Assembly (NCBI RefSeq): GCF_964204645.1
Contig: NC_134026.1
Span: 18,990,650 to 19,054,649, forward strand
Source: Tubulanus polymorphus
Taxonomy: Eukaryota > Nemertea > Palaeonemertea > Tubulaniformes > Tubulanidae
Direction of reading: 5' to 3'
DNA: 64,000 nucleotides
The notes beneath the pieces are model-generated. The model searched no databases. It was not told where the DNA came from and saw nothing but the letters and a program-made list of their open reading frames with translations. Position 1 is the stretch's first letter, and each line of letters opens with the position of its first letter. Both the position numbers and the translations under genes were made by a program. Positions 10,513 to 21,806 of this stretch are shown here, piece by piece.

Positions 10513-11382
10513 TTTATTACACTCCAACCATTTCCATGGTATATGGAGGAAAAACAGTATTTACAATAATTACATAAACGATAATGAAAGCTACAAAACT
10601 TAATTAACTGGTCTCACACTTATGTACATAATATACTATTTACTATTTACAATACATATATTTACAATACATATACTACCGGAGGGATTTATATACATCT
10701 AGACCTATTTTGATGAATTTTGCGTCTGATATCTCAGTGGCGCCATCTGACGGAGTAGCTGGTGTGCCGTTCCCAAACAGATAACCCTATCAAATAAACA
10801 CAGGCTTAATCCCTGATAGGTGATTTTGTTGAATTCATCGTTATTTCCGCTTCGGGAATTTCATTTTTAGCAATTGTTACGCGTATTTCCAAAAACACTG
10901 GACTACGATTTACGTCATCACAATAATTTCTTCTTGTCCATCAGGAACTAGTTGCCATGTCGTACATTGAAACCAGTTGTGTTACAATTTTTCACACGTC
11001 ATCTCATGCCAGGCTTGTTTCGTATCTCGTGTTAACCCCGCAGAAGTCTCATTACATAAGAAAAAACCGTGTGATGGATGTTTTAATCCGGCATTTGCTG
11101 CCTGCATTATAAACCTCGAGAGATAACAGTCCATACAACGAGGAAGAGAAACGAGGGAAAAGAATAAATTCATCCCACCCCAGGCTGTGACTAAGCTTCA
11201 AGTGACTCCATATGCAATTGAAGCCTTGAAAATGACTTGTATCTGCTTGCTCTATGCGATAAATTATGTGACGCATTAATTTCGTTAGTAATCATTTTAG
11301 AATGTAGAAGGATTTTCCTGATCGAAAGGATGTAACAATTTTATAACTCTAAAAGCAGTTTCAGCGAAAACACAGAAATCTA
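10513..11382. other. Intergenic, no gene recognised
   Basis: This is AT-rich sequence without a convincing reading frame or structured repeat. Confidence 0.5.
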
Positions 11383-11847
11383 TGGTGGATGATAAGGGCT
11401 ATAACGTAAAACTCCTGGCATGCAGAAAACTCCTCGGCCAGAACACCAGGACGCAAAAACGAAACAAATGTCAAATTCCCTTTTAAGAGTCCGTTTTGGC
11501 ACGCCAAAACAAATATTTTCCGACACTTTTCAAACATTGTGGTGTCCCACCAATACGAAAGTTTTCGTGGGGCGCCAAAAAGGAAGGAAATTGAGGACCT
11601 TTTCTGATTTATGCTGTCGGCAGAGATCAAATTTCCTGTCCTGTTACCGCCTTACGAATATATTTTGATGGAAATTTATTTTTCACAGTGGAAATTATTT
11701 TTACTCACGAAATATTTTTCGATGGAAATTTATTTTTCATGAAATTATTCTGACTCACGAAATAATTTTTGATGGAAATTTATTTTTCATGACGAAATAA
11801 TTTTTTCGTCAGGAAATATTTTCATGGCCCTTATCAGCCACCATACC
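11383..11847. mobile_element. TIR element with iterated internal motifs
   Basis: The left end, TATGGTGGATGATAAGGGC, is the inverse of the right end at about 11826-11847 (GGCCCTTATCAGCCACCATA). The interior holds short inverted words (GTTTTGGC / GCCAAAAC) and a tandem of about 50 bp at 11665-11812 containing GATGGAAATTTATTTTTC three times. A second right end of the same type occurs at 12133-12155. No transposase is present. Confidence 0.7.
11665..11812. repeat. Tandem repeat, about 50 bp unit, three copies
   Basis: The unit contains GATGGAAATTTATTTTTC followed by a variant of CACGAAATAATTTT. Copies start near 11667, 11720 and 11768. Confidence 0.8.
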
Positions 11848-12155
11848 AAGACGCTTCCGTAACTTCGTTTCTGCGTCCGAAATTTACCGTTTCTGCGCTC
11901 GATTCGGCGCGTTTCAGTGCGGTGAAATTCGTTTCTTCGCGGCGAAGAACTAGAAATCACCGTGCAGAAACGCGCCAAAACGGGCTGAGCAACACGAAGG
12001 TTCGTTTCTGCGCTCGTTTTCAATTTGGCGCGTTTCTCCGCGGTAAGTTTCGTTTCTGTGGCGCATAGAAACGGACGCAGAAACGAAGCAATCTATTTTT
12101 TGCGCGCATATTGCATCGATTTTTTCTTTTAAGCTTGGCCCAAATCAGCCACCAT
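11848..12155. repeat. Region of iterated CGTTTCTGCG-type words
   Basis: CGTTTCTGCG and its reverse CGCAGAAACG recur several times between about 11870 and 12090, mixed with GGCGCGTTTC. The region ends in a CAGCCACCATAC terminus like that of the element to its left. It has high GC compared with its surroundings and no usable reading frame. Confidence 0.65.
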
Positions 12156-12727
12156 ACATTACACTTCCCTGGTTACCAGTACCTCTTCATAAACTGGTCA
12201 AAAACGTCATGTACGGTGACCGGCTTTACGATTAGGTGACTGAGTTAAGCTATTGTAAAAGTTATATTCAACTTGGTATCACTATAAAACTACAAACAAT
12301 ACTGCAACTGAAATACCCTAATAATACTCTATAAAATCTAACACTTCAATTGAACCCCTTGGGTTGTAGGGGTAATCCTTAAATCACATTTCCACTCAAT
12401 AAAGCACACTAGATGCCATCTTTCATTAGGGGCTTGGGTGAGGTTAAGTGGCACAATCGAGTATACAGATAGTATCAAAATGGGATAACATGCTTGGGAA
12501 TAATGTAAGTTTATGCTACCATGAACTGATTCCCAAATGACATCCACCAAATCGGGGGTTTAAGGGTTTAAGGGCCAGAATTGGGGACACAATTGGGCGG
12601 TTTTAAAGGGCATTTCATCCCAATGGATGATACACAATAGGCTACTAATAGCTTAGGTATGTTTCATAACGTATTCTTAAAATTAGGATACGTTGCCCTG
12701 CAATTTGCTTCATGCCGTCTTCGTTGA
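12156..12727. other. Intergenic, no gene recognised
   Basis: No repeats or conserved coding frame were found. It is the upstream flank of peptide gene D. Confidence 0.45.
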
Positions 12728-12736
12728 TATATAAAA
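12728..12736 (+). promoter_or_regulatory. Possible TATA box of peptide gene D
   Basis: TATATAAAA lies about 250 bases before the predicted 5' UTR donor at 12987/12988. That leaves room for a non-coding first exon. Position is the only support. Confidence 0.35.
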
Positions 12737-13287
12737 CATGAAAAGAAGTAGAGGAAAGCTAATAAAGTGTGTATGTTCAGCGCATGTTAGAATAAATTGA
12801 ATTTGACAGCAACATTGTTAGCACACATGAACATTTGTAAACATTCACAGCAATAAATCATCATTCGATATCAAGTTCCAATATTTGATTACTGTCAGTG
12901 ATACGGCTTGACAATATAAGAATTGGGCCGCAAATAGCATTTCAAGCATTTCTATCTTCAGCAGCTATTCAACGCCGATTCTCGTAGGTAAGTCCCTTTC
13001 ATGTCCCTTTCTTGATTCGCTGATGCTTATCTAAGAATGCGTCAACGAATATCAGAACTCACGAGAGTCCATTAAGTCTACCGTAAGAATCCCGTGGAGA
13101 TATTCAATGGATGTATTAAATTGATATTATTTTTGGGTGACAAATTGAAGATATCGGTCGCACTTACCAAACAGCATTTCTGACCGACCGTCTTTAACAT
13201 TACACTTCAGATCGGTTTTCTCAAAATTTCGTGACTTGATAGGACTTTATCCTTCCTACCTGCATGTGTTTGTATTTTGTAGAAATA

Positions 13288-13509
13288 ATGCGCGGGGTAA
13301 TCATTTTCATGCTCATCGCCTTGTGCTTCGCCATTGCGCATTGCAAACATTCGCCCGAGTACATCGCAGATTGTAAGTCATACGGTTGCGATTACTGCAA
13401 GAATGTGAACGGCTTCGACGTCCAAAAATGTTACCAGTGGTGCGAAGTTGCTACGATCAGCTACGACTATATGTGTGATCAATACAAGGAATTTTACGAA
13501 AAATTATAA
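13288..13509 (+). CDS. Small secreted six-cysteine peptide, diverged gene D
   Basis: The product is a 73-residue precursor with the same plan as copies A-C: a signal peptide ending in AIAHC, then HSPEYIADC and the six cysteines at identical spacing. The tail is ISYDYMCDQYKEFYEKL. I chose the ATG at 13288 because it lies 5 bases after the conserved acceptor TTTTGTAG. A 5' UTR intron spans 12988-13282 (CTCGTAG|GTAAGT). Many residues differ from A-C but the cysteines, SPEYIA and YDY are kept, so the family is old and constrained. An AATAAA follows at about 13519. Confidence 0.85.
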   Translation: MRGVIIFMLIALCFAIAHCKHSPEYIADCKSYGCDYCKNVNGFDVQKCYQWCEVATISYDYMCDQYKEFYEKL

Positions 13510-14432
13510 AAAGTAGTTGAATAAAAATCCGTGCAAACTTACGTGGTTTAGCAAAGACTTCATTGTTTTCATTAAATGCTTCTTGAATTTCCAGTACCGT
13601 GTTTGCATAGACATACCCTATTTGAACAGCGACGAAACTAATCCAATTTCAAAAAAGCACCGGATTTCATTTGGAGAGAACTGTAAAGATTGTTGTTTGA
13701 ATAATACTATTTTTCATATTTTTTCCGAGGCAGAGTACATTTTAGACAATCAGCTATCGGGTATTGTAACTTAGCACCAAGTGTGTGCAACACAAAGTGC
13801 CAATAAAGCAAGAATAACATCCCCTTTATGTATTTTTGATAATAGCAATACATGTAATAACTTAATGATTTAGGTGTCATGAGGATACATTATAGAGGTT
13901 CGGTTATATTCAGCAATTTGCGTAGTTTGACCAAGTACAACGAGACGAGTACTTCGTAAAAGGTTAACTAGTTCGGTTAACGCGGCTCCTCTACGAATCT
14001 TCTCATCACGTATAGTTTGACCATTGAGTATTTTTAAAGAACTAAGTGAGGTACGTAACCCATAGTCACTGGGTTTATTAAAACGCAAGTGTGATTGATA
14101 AGCACTGTGTTCTTACAATCGGAAATTCGAATATAAAGTGATGCATTATTCCTTTCCGATTACAATATGATTATGATTGCATTTTAGTTTCAGTTAAGTC
14201 TATTGCTCCACAAATAATTTTGCATTGTACATCGAAAGTAAACTATCAATATACACAAAAATTACTATGAAATGAACCTCCGAGAATACCTCCGCTTTAG
14301 GGATGTATTATATTACCTGTTTCAATTGGTAGTTTGTTATCATTTCATCTATATTGGCGCAATGGAATAGGTAGGACTTGCAATGCGCTTGGAACTGAAG
14401 TTCAGTTTTGGCGATTGAATATGTTGTCCTGG
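13510..14432. other. Flank of gene D, possible LINE-tail trace
   Basis: Around 13620-13760 a frame contains a Cys-x2-Cys-Cys group followed by an FHIFSEAEYI-like stretch. This could be a very decayed LINE tail of the type found beside copies B and C. Nothing else was recognised. Confidence 0.3.
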
Positions 14433-14533
14433 GCCTGGTTTTATAGACTTGTATTATCTTTAACCCGGGGGTTAACATAATTGAAAATGATTTAAGTTAG
14501 GCCCGGGTTAAAGTTATATAACCGGCCCCTGGG
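14430..14533. mobile_element. Small MITE-like inverted repeat
   Basis: CTGGGCCTGGTTTTATA at the left is answered by TATATAACCGGCCCCTGGG at the right. A nested inner pair (TTTAACCCGGG / CCCGGGTTAAAG) lies inside. Total length is about 100 bp. Confidence 0.65.
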
Positions 14534-16474
14534 CAGTTACGACAATCAGCCATCCATTTTTGAGTAATTGATTTTGGAGACGCAGTTTTATAACAAATTG
14601 AAACATTTTAACGTTGTAACAAAATTGTAAAATTGTAACAGTTCTAACATGAGAGAATTATGTATAGTTGTAATCTATCCATCTTCGTTTCCACAAAATT
14701 TAAATTTAGGTAGAAAACAAATTGAGCTAATTGGTTTATAAATTCAGAACTCGAATAAACGAACTTTTAGTTATTTTTTGTAAGCTTAATACTGGTACAA
14801 CATGTAACGACGTCGCGATCAACTAATTAGATCTGTATGAGCTGAAGTAATGAAACCTGAAATGTGTAAAAAAATCGGTTTAATCGTTTATTCATCAAAA
14901 GGAATGCAATGGTGGAGCCAGTGGCACACTGGGAGTAGTACGTGCTTTCCCTAATGTCATCGAAAATCTCAAATACGTGTGATTGGTTTTCCGCTATTCA
15001 TAAGCCCAACAAACTGAAGATCTGACCAATAACCAAAAATAGGACGATTTTCATCGCATTGATTGTGTTAAAATCTAAAGCTTCACTCCATCATCAGAAC
15101 CGCTGATTCACGGATGAAACATGAATCAGTTTTTTTTTAATAGTTTGCATCAATAAGGTACTCATAAGCCTGATGAAGAAGTCGAGAAAGCTCCACCCTA
15201 ATTGACTACATGAAATGAATCCGGTGTTGCGTTCGCCGGATATGAGACTTTTATGTGACATCATACACACGCGGTGTACTTCACTACCTGGAGTTGAATC
15301 CAAATGTTGCCGTCAGTGCAAACCAAAAAACTTGCATTTGCTCTCAACCGAGTAAATATCACGATAATCTTGAGACAAGTCAATATATGACCCCTTGCAA
15401 CCCGATGAATTGAATGAAGTATCAATTTCCTAATATTCCCACCCTGTGAGACTGGCCACCCAACGTTACAATATCTGAAAGATTAGATTGCACATGTGCG
15501 TAACGGTGCGTAACGGTTCAGTCTGAGCAATCCGATTTCTCAAAGGTAAGGACAGAATAGCATGCGTTTGAAAATTTCTGGTCCTTTTTGGCCAAAAGTA
15601 GCACTTCTGAACTTTCAAAACCTGTAATCTCTACTACCAATTTTACATTATAAGCTACTTTTTAGTCTGCTTCAGGGAATATCTAATGAAAATTGCTTTT
15701 TATAAAAATCCATTTCTCGAACTCTTGCGTGACTCTTCTGTACCACATTATATTATGATCATTCCACGTCGTCGATTCCCTGTTGGACGTCTGACTCATG
15801 TTTACGAATGAAATTGAAGAACGCAGCTTTAGATTAGCTAATTGGGATTAACATGTAGAGTATTCTCATATTGGCCGGGTCATCGGCTGGCTGACGTTAG
15901 CCGACTTTTCCATAGTCAATTTGATCATCATGGTTTATATAATATGGTTTATTTCATAACAATAGTATCGTAGAATCTTATCGAAATGAACAACTATGAC
16001 TTTTAGTGCACAATATATACGTTAAATGTATTTCGATCCTAGAAAGTCCACTCATTTTCACAGTAACCGCTTAAAAACGAAACGCCGAAATTTCCCCGGA
16101 TCTCGAACTGGATGTTGTAGCAGGAACGGTGTACCATCTGCACTGTCTACACTGCTTTTCGTGAAATCGATTTACGTCTACACACAATTTAATCGCCTAG
16201 GCCTAATTTCTACAGAAGGGCATTGCATTGCAGTCTTCTTTAAATTATTCATTTTTTAGTCTAAATCTAGGTACAAATTCGGGTTTTAAAAGTTTAAAAT
16301 ATCGACTTGTCGATTGTCGATTCTTGGTGGCTACAATGCTTATCGTATATATTTCCCATTAAGCCTATAATCTGTTCCACGGAAGCGTCCTGGAGACATA
16401 TCTATTTAAAAATTGTGATTGTCGAGGCTTATTCCGAGTTATTATTCCGAGTTTGTAACTCGAAACAAACCCCC
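14534..16474. other. Intergenic, no gene recognised
   Basis: About 1.9 kb without a convincing exon. Short open frames lack family features. Near 16381-16400 is ACGGAAGCGTCC, a terminus-like word shared with the element at 27.5 kb. Confidence 0.45.
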
Positions 16475-16559
16475 AAAAATCGCATTTAACTGAGAAAACT
16501 AGTTTATTCCGAGTTACAAACACGGAAGAAACTAGTTTTCTCAGTTAAATGCGATTTTT
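16475..16559. repeat. Perfect 31 bp inverted repeat, 23 base spacer
   Basis: The left arm 16475-16505 is the exact reverse complement of the right arm 16529-16559 (core AACTGAGAAAACTAG). The flanks repeat TTATTCCGAG three times. The structure could extrude as a cruciform or mark a recent fold-back insertion. Confidence 0.9.
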
Positions 16560-17550
16560 AAGGTTTATTCCGAGTTTCAGTCTCTCGCACATGAATCTAT
16601 GCGCATGTCTAAGCGCATGTCCTTTTGCTATATATTTTCACGCTTTAAGTCAACTTGGTTTATGGTACAATTGCCAACTACAGTTCCCCTTGACGTGTAG
16701 GCTGTTAAAGGACGTTAGATAGCTTTTCATTTAGCTCGGAATTCGATAGGCCTATTCGTTTTTTCCTCTCTATTGTTTCTCAGTCCTATCTATCGGCTTC
16801 ATTTCATATTCAATTCCAATTAAAGTTGTTATTTGAAAGGTTAAATAGACGTGAAGCGGGGTAGATCGACGATTTCAGGCTGATGGTGCAAAATCCAAGG
16901 AGGGTGTCTGTTTTTATTCATTGAATAACATCTTTTTAAGTTTGTACGCAGACAAGCGTTCTGGAGATAGGCCTGCTTTTTAACTCAGAAAATTGAATTG
17001 CGATTTCACAGCATTCACTTTGGGAATAGCCTACCATTCACAGAAATCCGGGGGTATCACCACCATCTGGATCCACCACTGCTCTAATGGGGTTTTCCGC
17101 GGAACCAGTTAGCTGCAGAAAAATTTAATCTTAGCAATTTCTAGTCGTGTAGAAATTGAGTGACGAATAAGCTTATGATTTTGGTGCAAAGATATAAACC
17201 ATAACCCGGTATGTTTTCAAAAAAAATTAAAATCTCTATTTGCGAACTCAATTAAGTGTGAAGCGTTTGGCATTTTTTTTCTGAAGATGTATTTGCCTAA
17301 TTATATTCGAACTCGTTTTATCCATTGAGATCTTCGTAATTGCGCTAGTCTGTATGTACTTAAGAGATCCAACATTCAATGATTTAATTCTAAGTACATT
17401 GATCGTAATAAAATAATGTAGTCTATACGCCTAATTCATTATGTTGGTTGATAATCACGAAGATAAAGATAATTAGAGATTTATATTTTTTGGAGCTTGA
17501 ATGCTAAATCAGACATATGGGAAATTAATTTTCGCTGTGGGAAACGAAGC
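16560..17550. other. Upstream region of the CAP gene
   Basis: No gene or structured repeat was recognised; it precedes the promoter at 17.55 kb. Confidence 0.45.
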
Positions 17551-17555
17551 TTTCT

Positions 17556-17563
17556 TATATAAA
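17556..17563 (+). promoter_or_regulatory. TATA box of the CAP/EGF/ShKT gene
   Basis: TATATAAA lies 54 bases before the ATG. This is the expected place for a core promoter with a short leader. Confidence 0.6.
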
Positions 17564-17616
17564 GTATTTTATTCATTCTTGTTATTCATTCGGAGTAATA
17601 CTAGTATCCGACGAAC

Positions 17617-20600
17617 ATGTGGAAGATAATTTGTTTCGCGCAACTTCTGATCTGTTTGGGGGTACATGGTCAGAGGAACTACTTCGCCCTTTCCCGCGGT
17701 CTAACTGACAAGGAAAAGCAACACATTCTCGATGTCCATAACATGCTGCGGGCTCGAACAGCCAAAGGCCAAACGAAGGGTACACCAGCAGCGGCCGATA
17801 TGGTAGCATTAGTAAGTACGATTTTTATTGTCAAATATTTCGAAAGGAGATTAATCAAATTAATTTTAGCTTGATATTAGCGCAGGAAAAAGATATTTTG
17901 TATCGAGGAACATATTTGAATATGCGCTGTGAAACGTCCTAACGCGCCCGCATATTTTTCTTGCATCGGCAATTCATGGTAGGTGAAAAAGGCCATCAAA
18001 ACATGTTCCCGAAGAAAATATTTTACCTCTATATTAAGAACGGAAGATCTTTGACGATCATCATTTTTGCAACAGATGCAAATCAAAGCATCTGAAGGCA
18101 AAAAATGTTATCCGAAGTATTTATTATTGCTTACTGTCGGTGTGTCCTTTTTCACTGTCATGCGTGTTAATTTCATCATAACGAAATTGTTTTTAACACT
18201 TTAAATGTATTTGGTCGTATAACCCAGAATAACACTTGATGGCTTTGTGATATAAATTTGATTGTCAGTTAGAATAAACTCGTGACAAATCACGAAGGTT
18301 GATAGGTACATAAGATTAAGATGGAGGAATTACGATAAATCAATCGTTATAAATAAGTAATTGGGTAAAAGTAACTCATTAAAGGAACAGGTAATAATAA
18401 TCCTTCATCCATTCAAGCTAACACTTACATCCAGATCACCACACAAAGTTATGAAGCATTGAAGCTAGCATAGTGTCCTAAGGATTTCCATATAGTCTTT
18501 AAATATCTAGAAATTTTGCTTCGACATAAGTTACTTTACCCATTCGATTATTAAATACAGCATGAAATAGTTGGTCCAGTGTTGAAGTGTGTTTGTGTTG
18601 ATAGGAATGGGATGATAGACTAATGAAACAAGCACAAGGAAGAGCTGATATGTGTTTTGGACTGGCACGTGCGCATGACACCGCTAGAGAAAGACAGTTC
18701 AATCCGTATGAAAGTGTCGGACAAAACTTTTTTGGTGGTGCTACCTTGGATAGGTAAGATAGGCAAATGAGCAAGTATTTAACTATTCAGCATTCATCTT
18801 GATTTTATATTCATTAATGTACATTGGTTTTGTTGTTGATCAGGCTATGCTGAGCTTCACGTCATTATTGCTCCAACGGTCTCCATTGCCCCAGTGGTGC
18901 ATTATGTCCATCAGCCCTTGGGGCCAGGTCCGACTGACAGAACGAGATGTTGAACTACATCGTATCATTCACTTTCAGCGGAATGTTCAATCTTTGGTTT
19001 AAAGAATTGCTGACATACAGCTATCATTCTGAACACTGTGTTCCAGGTAAAATCTGCGGCCATTATCTCCAGGTATGCAAATTTCTACGTTTCCCTTTAC
19101 TAGCGTGGATTGCTTTTTCAAACCAAGGTGACAAAGTGGTCGGTACATATGTTTCTATTCTATCATACCATGTAGTTGATATGGGGAAGAACGCACATTG
19201 TTGGCTGTGGATACAACGACTGTAAAGGCAGATATGATCTAGATCGTTTTTACTGTAATTATGCTGTTGGGTAAATATCACGAATTTCAAATCCATTATG
19301 GAAACAAGTGTATTACCAAATCAACTCCTTTTGGAAGACATGTCATCTGGTCGGTCCCTCTTTTATCCTTATACCCAAATATTCACGAATAATTTCAAAT
19401 CAATAAACACACCCTTTTTCTTCGTGTTGATGTCCAATGGAGGAACGATCACTGACGAGTATTCAACATTCTTTACCATATACCATTGCGAATCCTTGAA
19501 AGTGCAGTGTCCGCCATGTAGTAATGGAACATAATATAAGTCCCAAAATTACAGTTTGACTAAAATTGTTTAATGAACTGAAAATATAGACATATGTCGA
19601 TAGACTGACGAAGGGTGATAGTAAATACCCGGTCTATACCTCATCAACTTGTAATTGCGGGACATTTAATTTTCCATTATCATTTAAAAGTGTTGTTCGA
19701 GTTGCAAAATTCCTTTTATTTACCGGTAATGCAGGGCAAGTAGTCCTTGGAATGGAGAATCAAAGAAACCATACACAGAAGGAAAACCTTGTACAAAATG
19801 TCCAGCAGGATATAGCTTTTGCATGGGAGACGCACTTTGCGGTACGATTCAATACGATTCTGTGTTTTTGGTATTTTGTGATATTTCTTATATTCATTAT
19901 TTCGTATTGTATTTATATTTACAGCGTCAAAAAAGGCGTGCGATAACAGCGATAGTAAATGTGGTATGCATTATGAAATATCCCCGGTGTACTCTCAACG
20001 AGACAACTCGACAAAAATTCTACTGATATTCTGAATATTCTCCGAAAAATAATCGAATCTTCAATTCATTTCTTATCGACTTTCAGAGTGTACATTACGA
20101 TCTTGCGAAAATGGAGGAAAACTGGATACAGGGAATTGCGTATGTAATTGTCCGAAAGAGTTTGAGGGACCTACTTGCAAAGGTAATTTCAAAGTCTCGT
20201 TGAAGATTATTTCTAATCCGGAGAGTCTTGGGGAACTGTGAAATTTTTTCTTATATCGAACATTATGCGTCCATATTGTTTATGCCGTTTAATTTTTGTT
20301 GAACTTGCTTAGTACCTTGCAAAGACAAGAGACCCATACACGAATGTACCGGTTTAAAGAAGATGGGGTATTGTGATTATTCCCAGACAGCGGCTATCTT
20401 CGATACGCTACCCAGTTGCAGGAAGACCTGTGCCTTCTGTGGTGGGTATCAAAAATCAACTCCCATCTCGTGTGTGTAATTAAATAACGTAAATTTCTAT
20501 AACTTTCTAACAAACAGGACGTGTGATTGCAATAGACAAGGGTGAAGTAAATGCCTCCAAATTCAAAACAAATGTAAAGAGAGAGAAAATGAGTGAGTAG
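17617..20600 (+). CDS. Secreted CAP-domain protein with EGF-like and ShKT domains (nine exons)
   Basis: Exons are 17617-17811, 18605-18753, 18979-19072, 19176-19270, 19735-19841, 19925-19963, 20087-20182, 20313-20441 and 20518-20600. All junctions are GT/AG and the phases agree, giving 987 nt and 328 residues. A signal peptide covers residues 1-18. The CAP domain covers about 33-178, with His41 in HNMLR, VGQN at about 103-106, the CGHYLQ signature at 141-146 and FYCNYAVG at 171-178. A Cys-rich hinge (about 196-226) follows, then an EGF-like domain (about 228-257) and an ShKT domain (about 261-301, ending CRKTCAFC). This belongs to the CRISP/SCP/TAPS superfamily of extracellular proteins; tandem EGF-like plus ShKT tails are an invertebrate arrangement. 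The last exon has GTGAGT just before the stop, so an extra downstream exon is possible. Confidence 0.88.
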
Positions 20601-21806
20601 TCTTTCTACAACGTACTTTCATCCGCAGGGAATTATTTTTATTATACTATCAAAATCATTAGATCATAACGTCTGTCGTTGGTATAATTCATAGTCAAAT
20701 ACATGTACATCGTATAGATTCATCATGTTTTTTTTTATATCAAAAGTACGCCTACTTATTAAAACTATCACAAAGAACTGTTTTTCTAAAATGCATTTTG
20801 CTTCTGATTTATGTATTTATAGATTTGGGATAAGAAGCTGCCGAGAAACGATTATCTGTATAGGGCAAACATGATGGAAGCGCATACGAGGGGAATAGCG
20901 TCAGATAACCACCATTAATTATGTTGCATTGTAATAATATAAATCTAGCATGAATATCATAACTGGTCTGAGTGTTTATCACGTTTGTCAGCTGTCGCAT
21001 CGAACCACTTGCTAGTAATGGTCGGCTTCGTCCACAAATACTTTCTTCATTACATAAGCTTTTTGTTGCTCTCTTCACACCCTATATATACGAACACCGG
21101 GAAGTCCTCAGCGTTGTTCAATGACAGTATACAGTTCTGACATCCAATTATCAGTTAGTTTTTTTTCTATCGTTCAGGCCGACATTTTTATCACTTATAC
21201 AGTATCACCTACTGCCTGAGCACAACCCTGGAACTTTTCGTCAAAACACTATGCCGACCGGTCTGAATTCTTTCGTAATTTTTCCAAACTTTCTAGAGGT
21301 TTTTGCTATTCATATATATAAATATGGTTCGGAAACGATGAAGTCAGGGGCCAGTCACTCCTAAGCTAACCAGTTGGTAGATGACATCGTGACCATCAAA
21401 ACTACATATTAGCGTGGTATTTATCAGATATGGCTAGCCTCAGCCAACTTTTCAGCAAGTGGCCCAGCGGAGTAATATTTCTTTCCTTGCAACCAATGGA
21501 GATACTGCAACAATTGAATATCATTGCGTTGACGAATAACTTGAAAACACGTACGTTTTTCTCATTGTATGTATGATTTACATGTTCAAACCTTATCCAA
21601 AAGGCCAAATTAACAAATATTAACATATATTAGGTGGTTATATACTTTCAACATATTTCGAGAATACAGAACATATGGATTTCTATTTACTGACTGTCTG
21701 AGACAGTGCGCGCGCTTGCAGTTTCGATATAATTCGATTGTCGATTAGTCATTTGTTGTACTAAACTTACACGATTTTGGCCCTAAAAGTGGATTACTGC
21801 TCTTTT
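20601..21806. other. Intergenic between the CAP gene and the coiled-coil gene
   Basis: No exon or structured repeat was recognised. A TATATATACG word near 21083 has no associated frame. Confidence 0.45.

Noticed and set aside
18799-19225. Open frames overlapping CAP exons 3 and 4
   Set aside because: They read partly through introns or in the wrong frame; the spliced exon model accounts for the conserved motifs.
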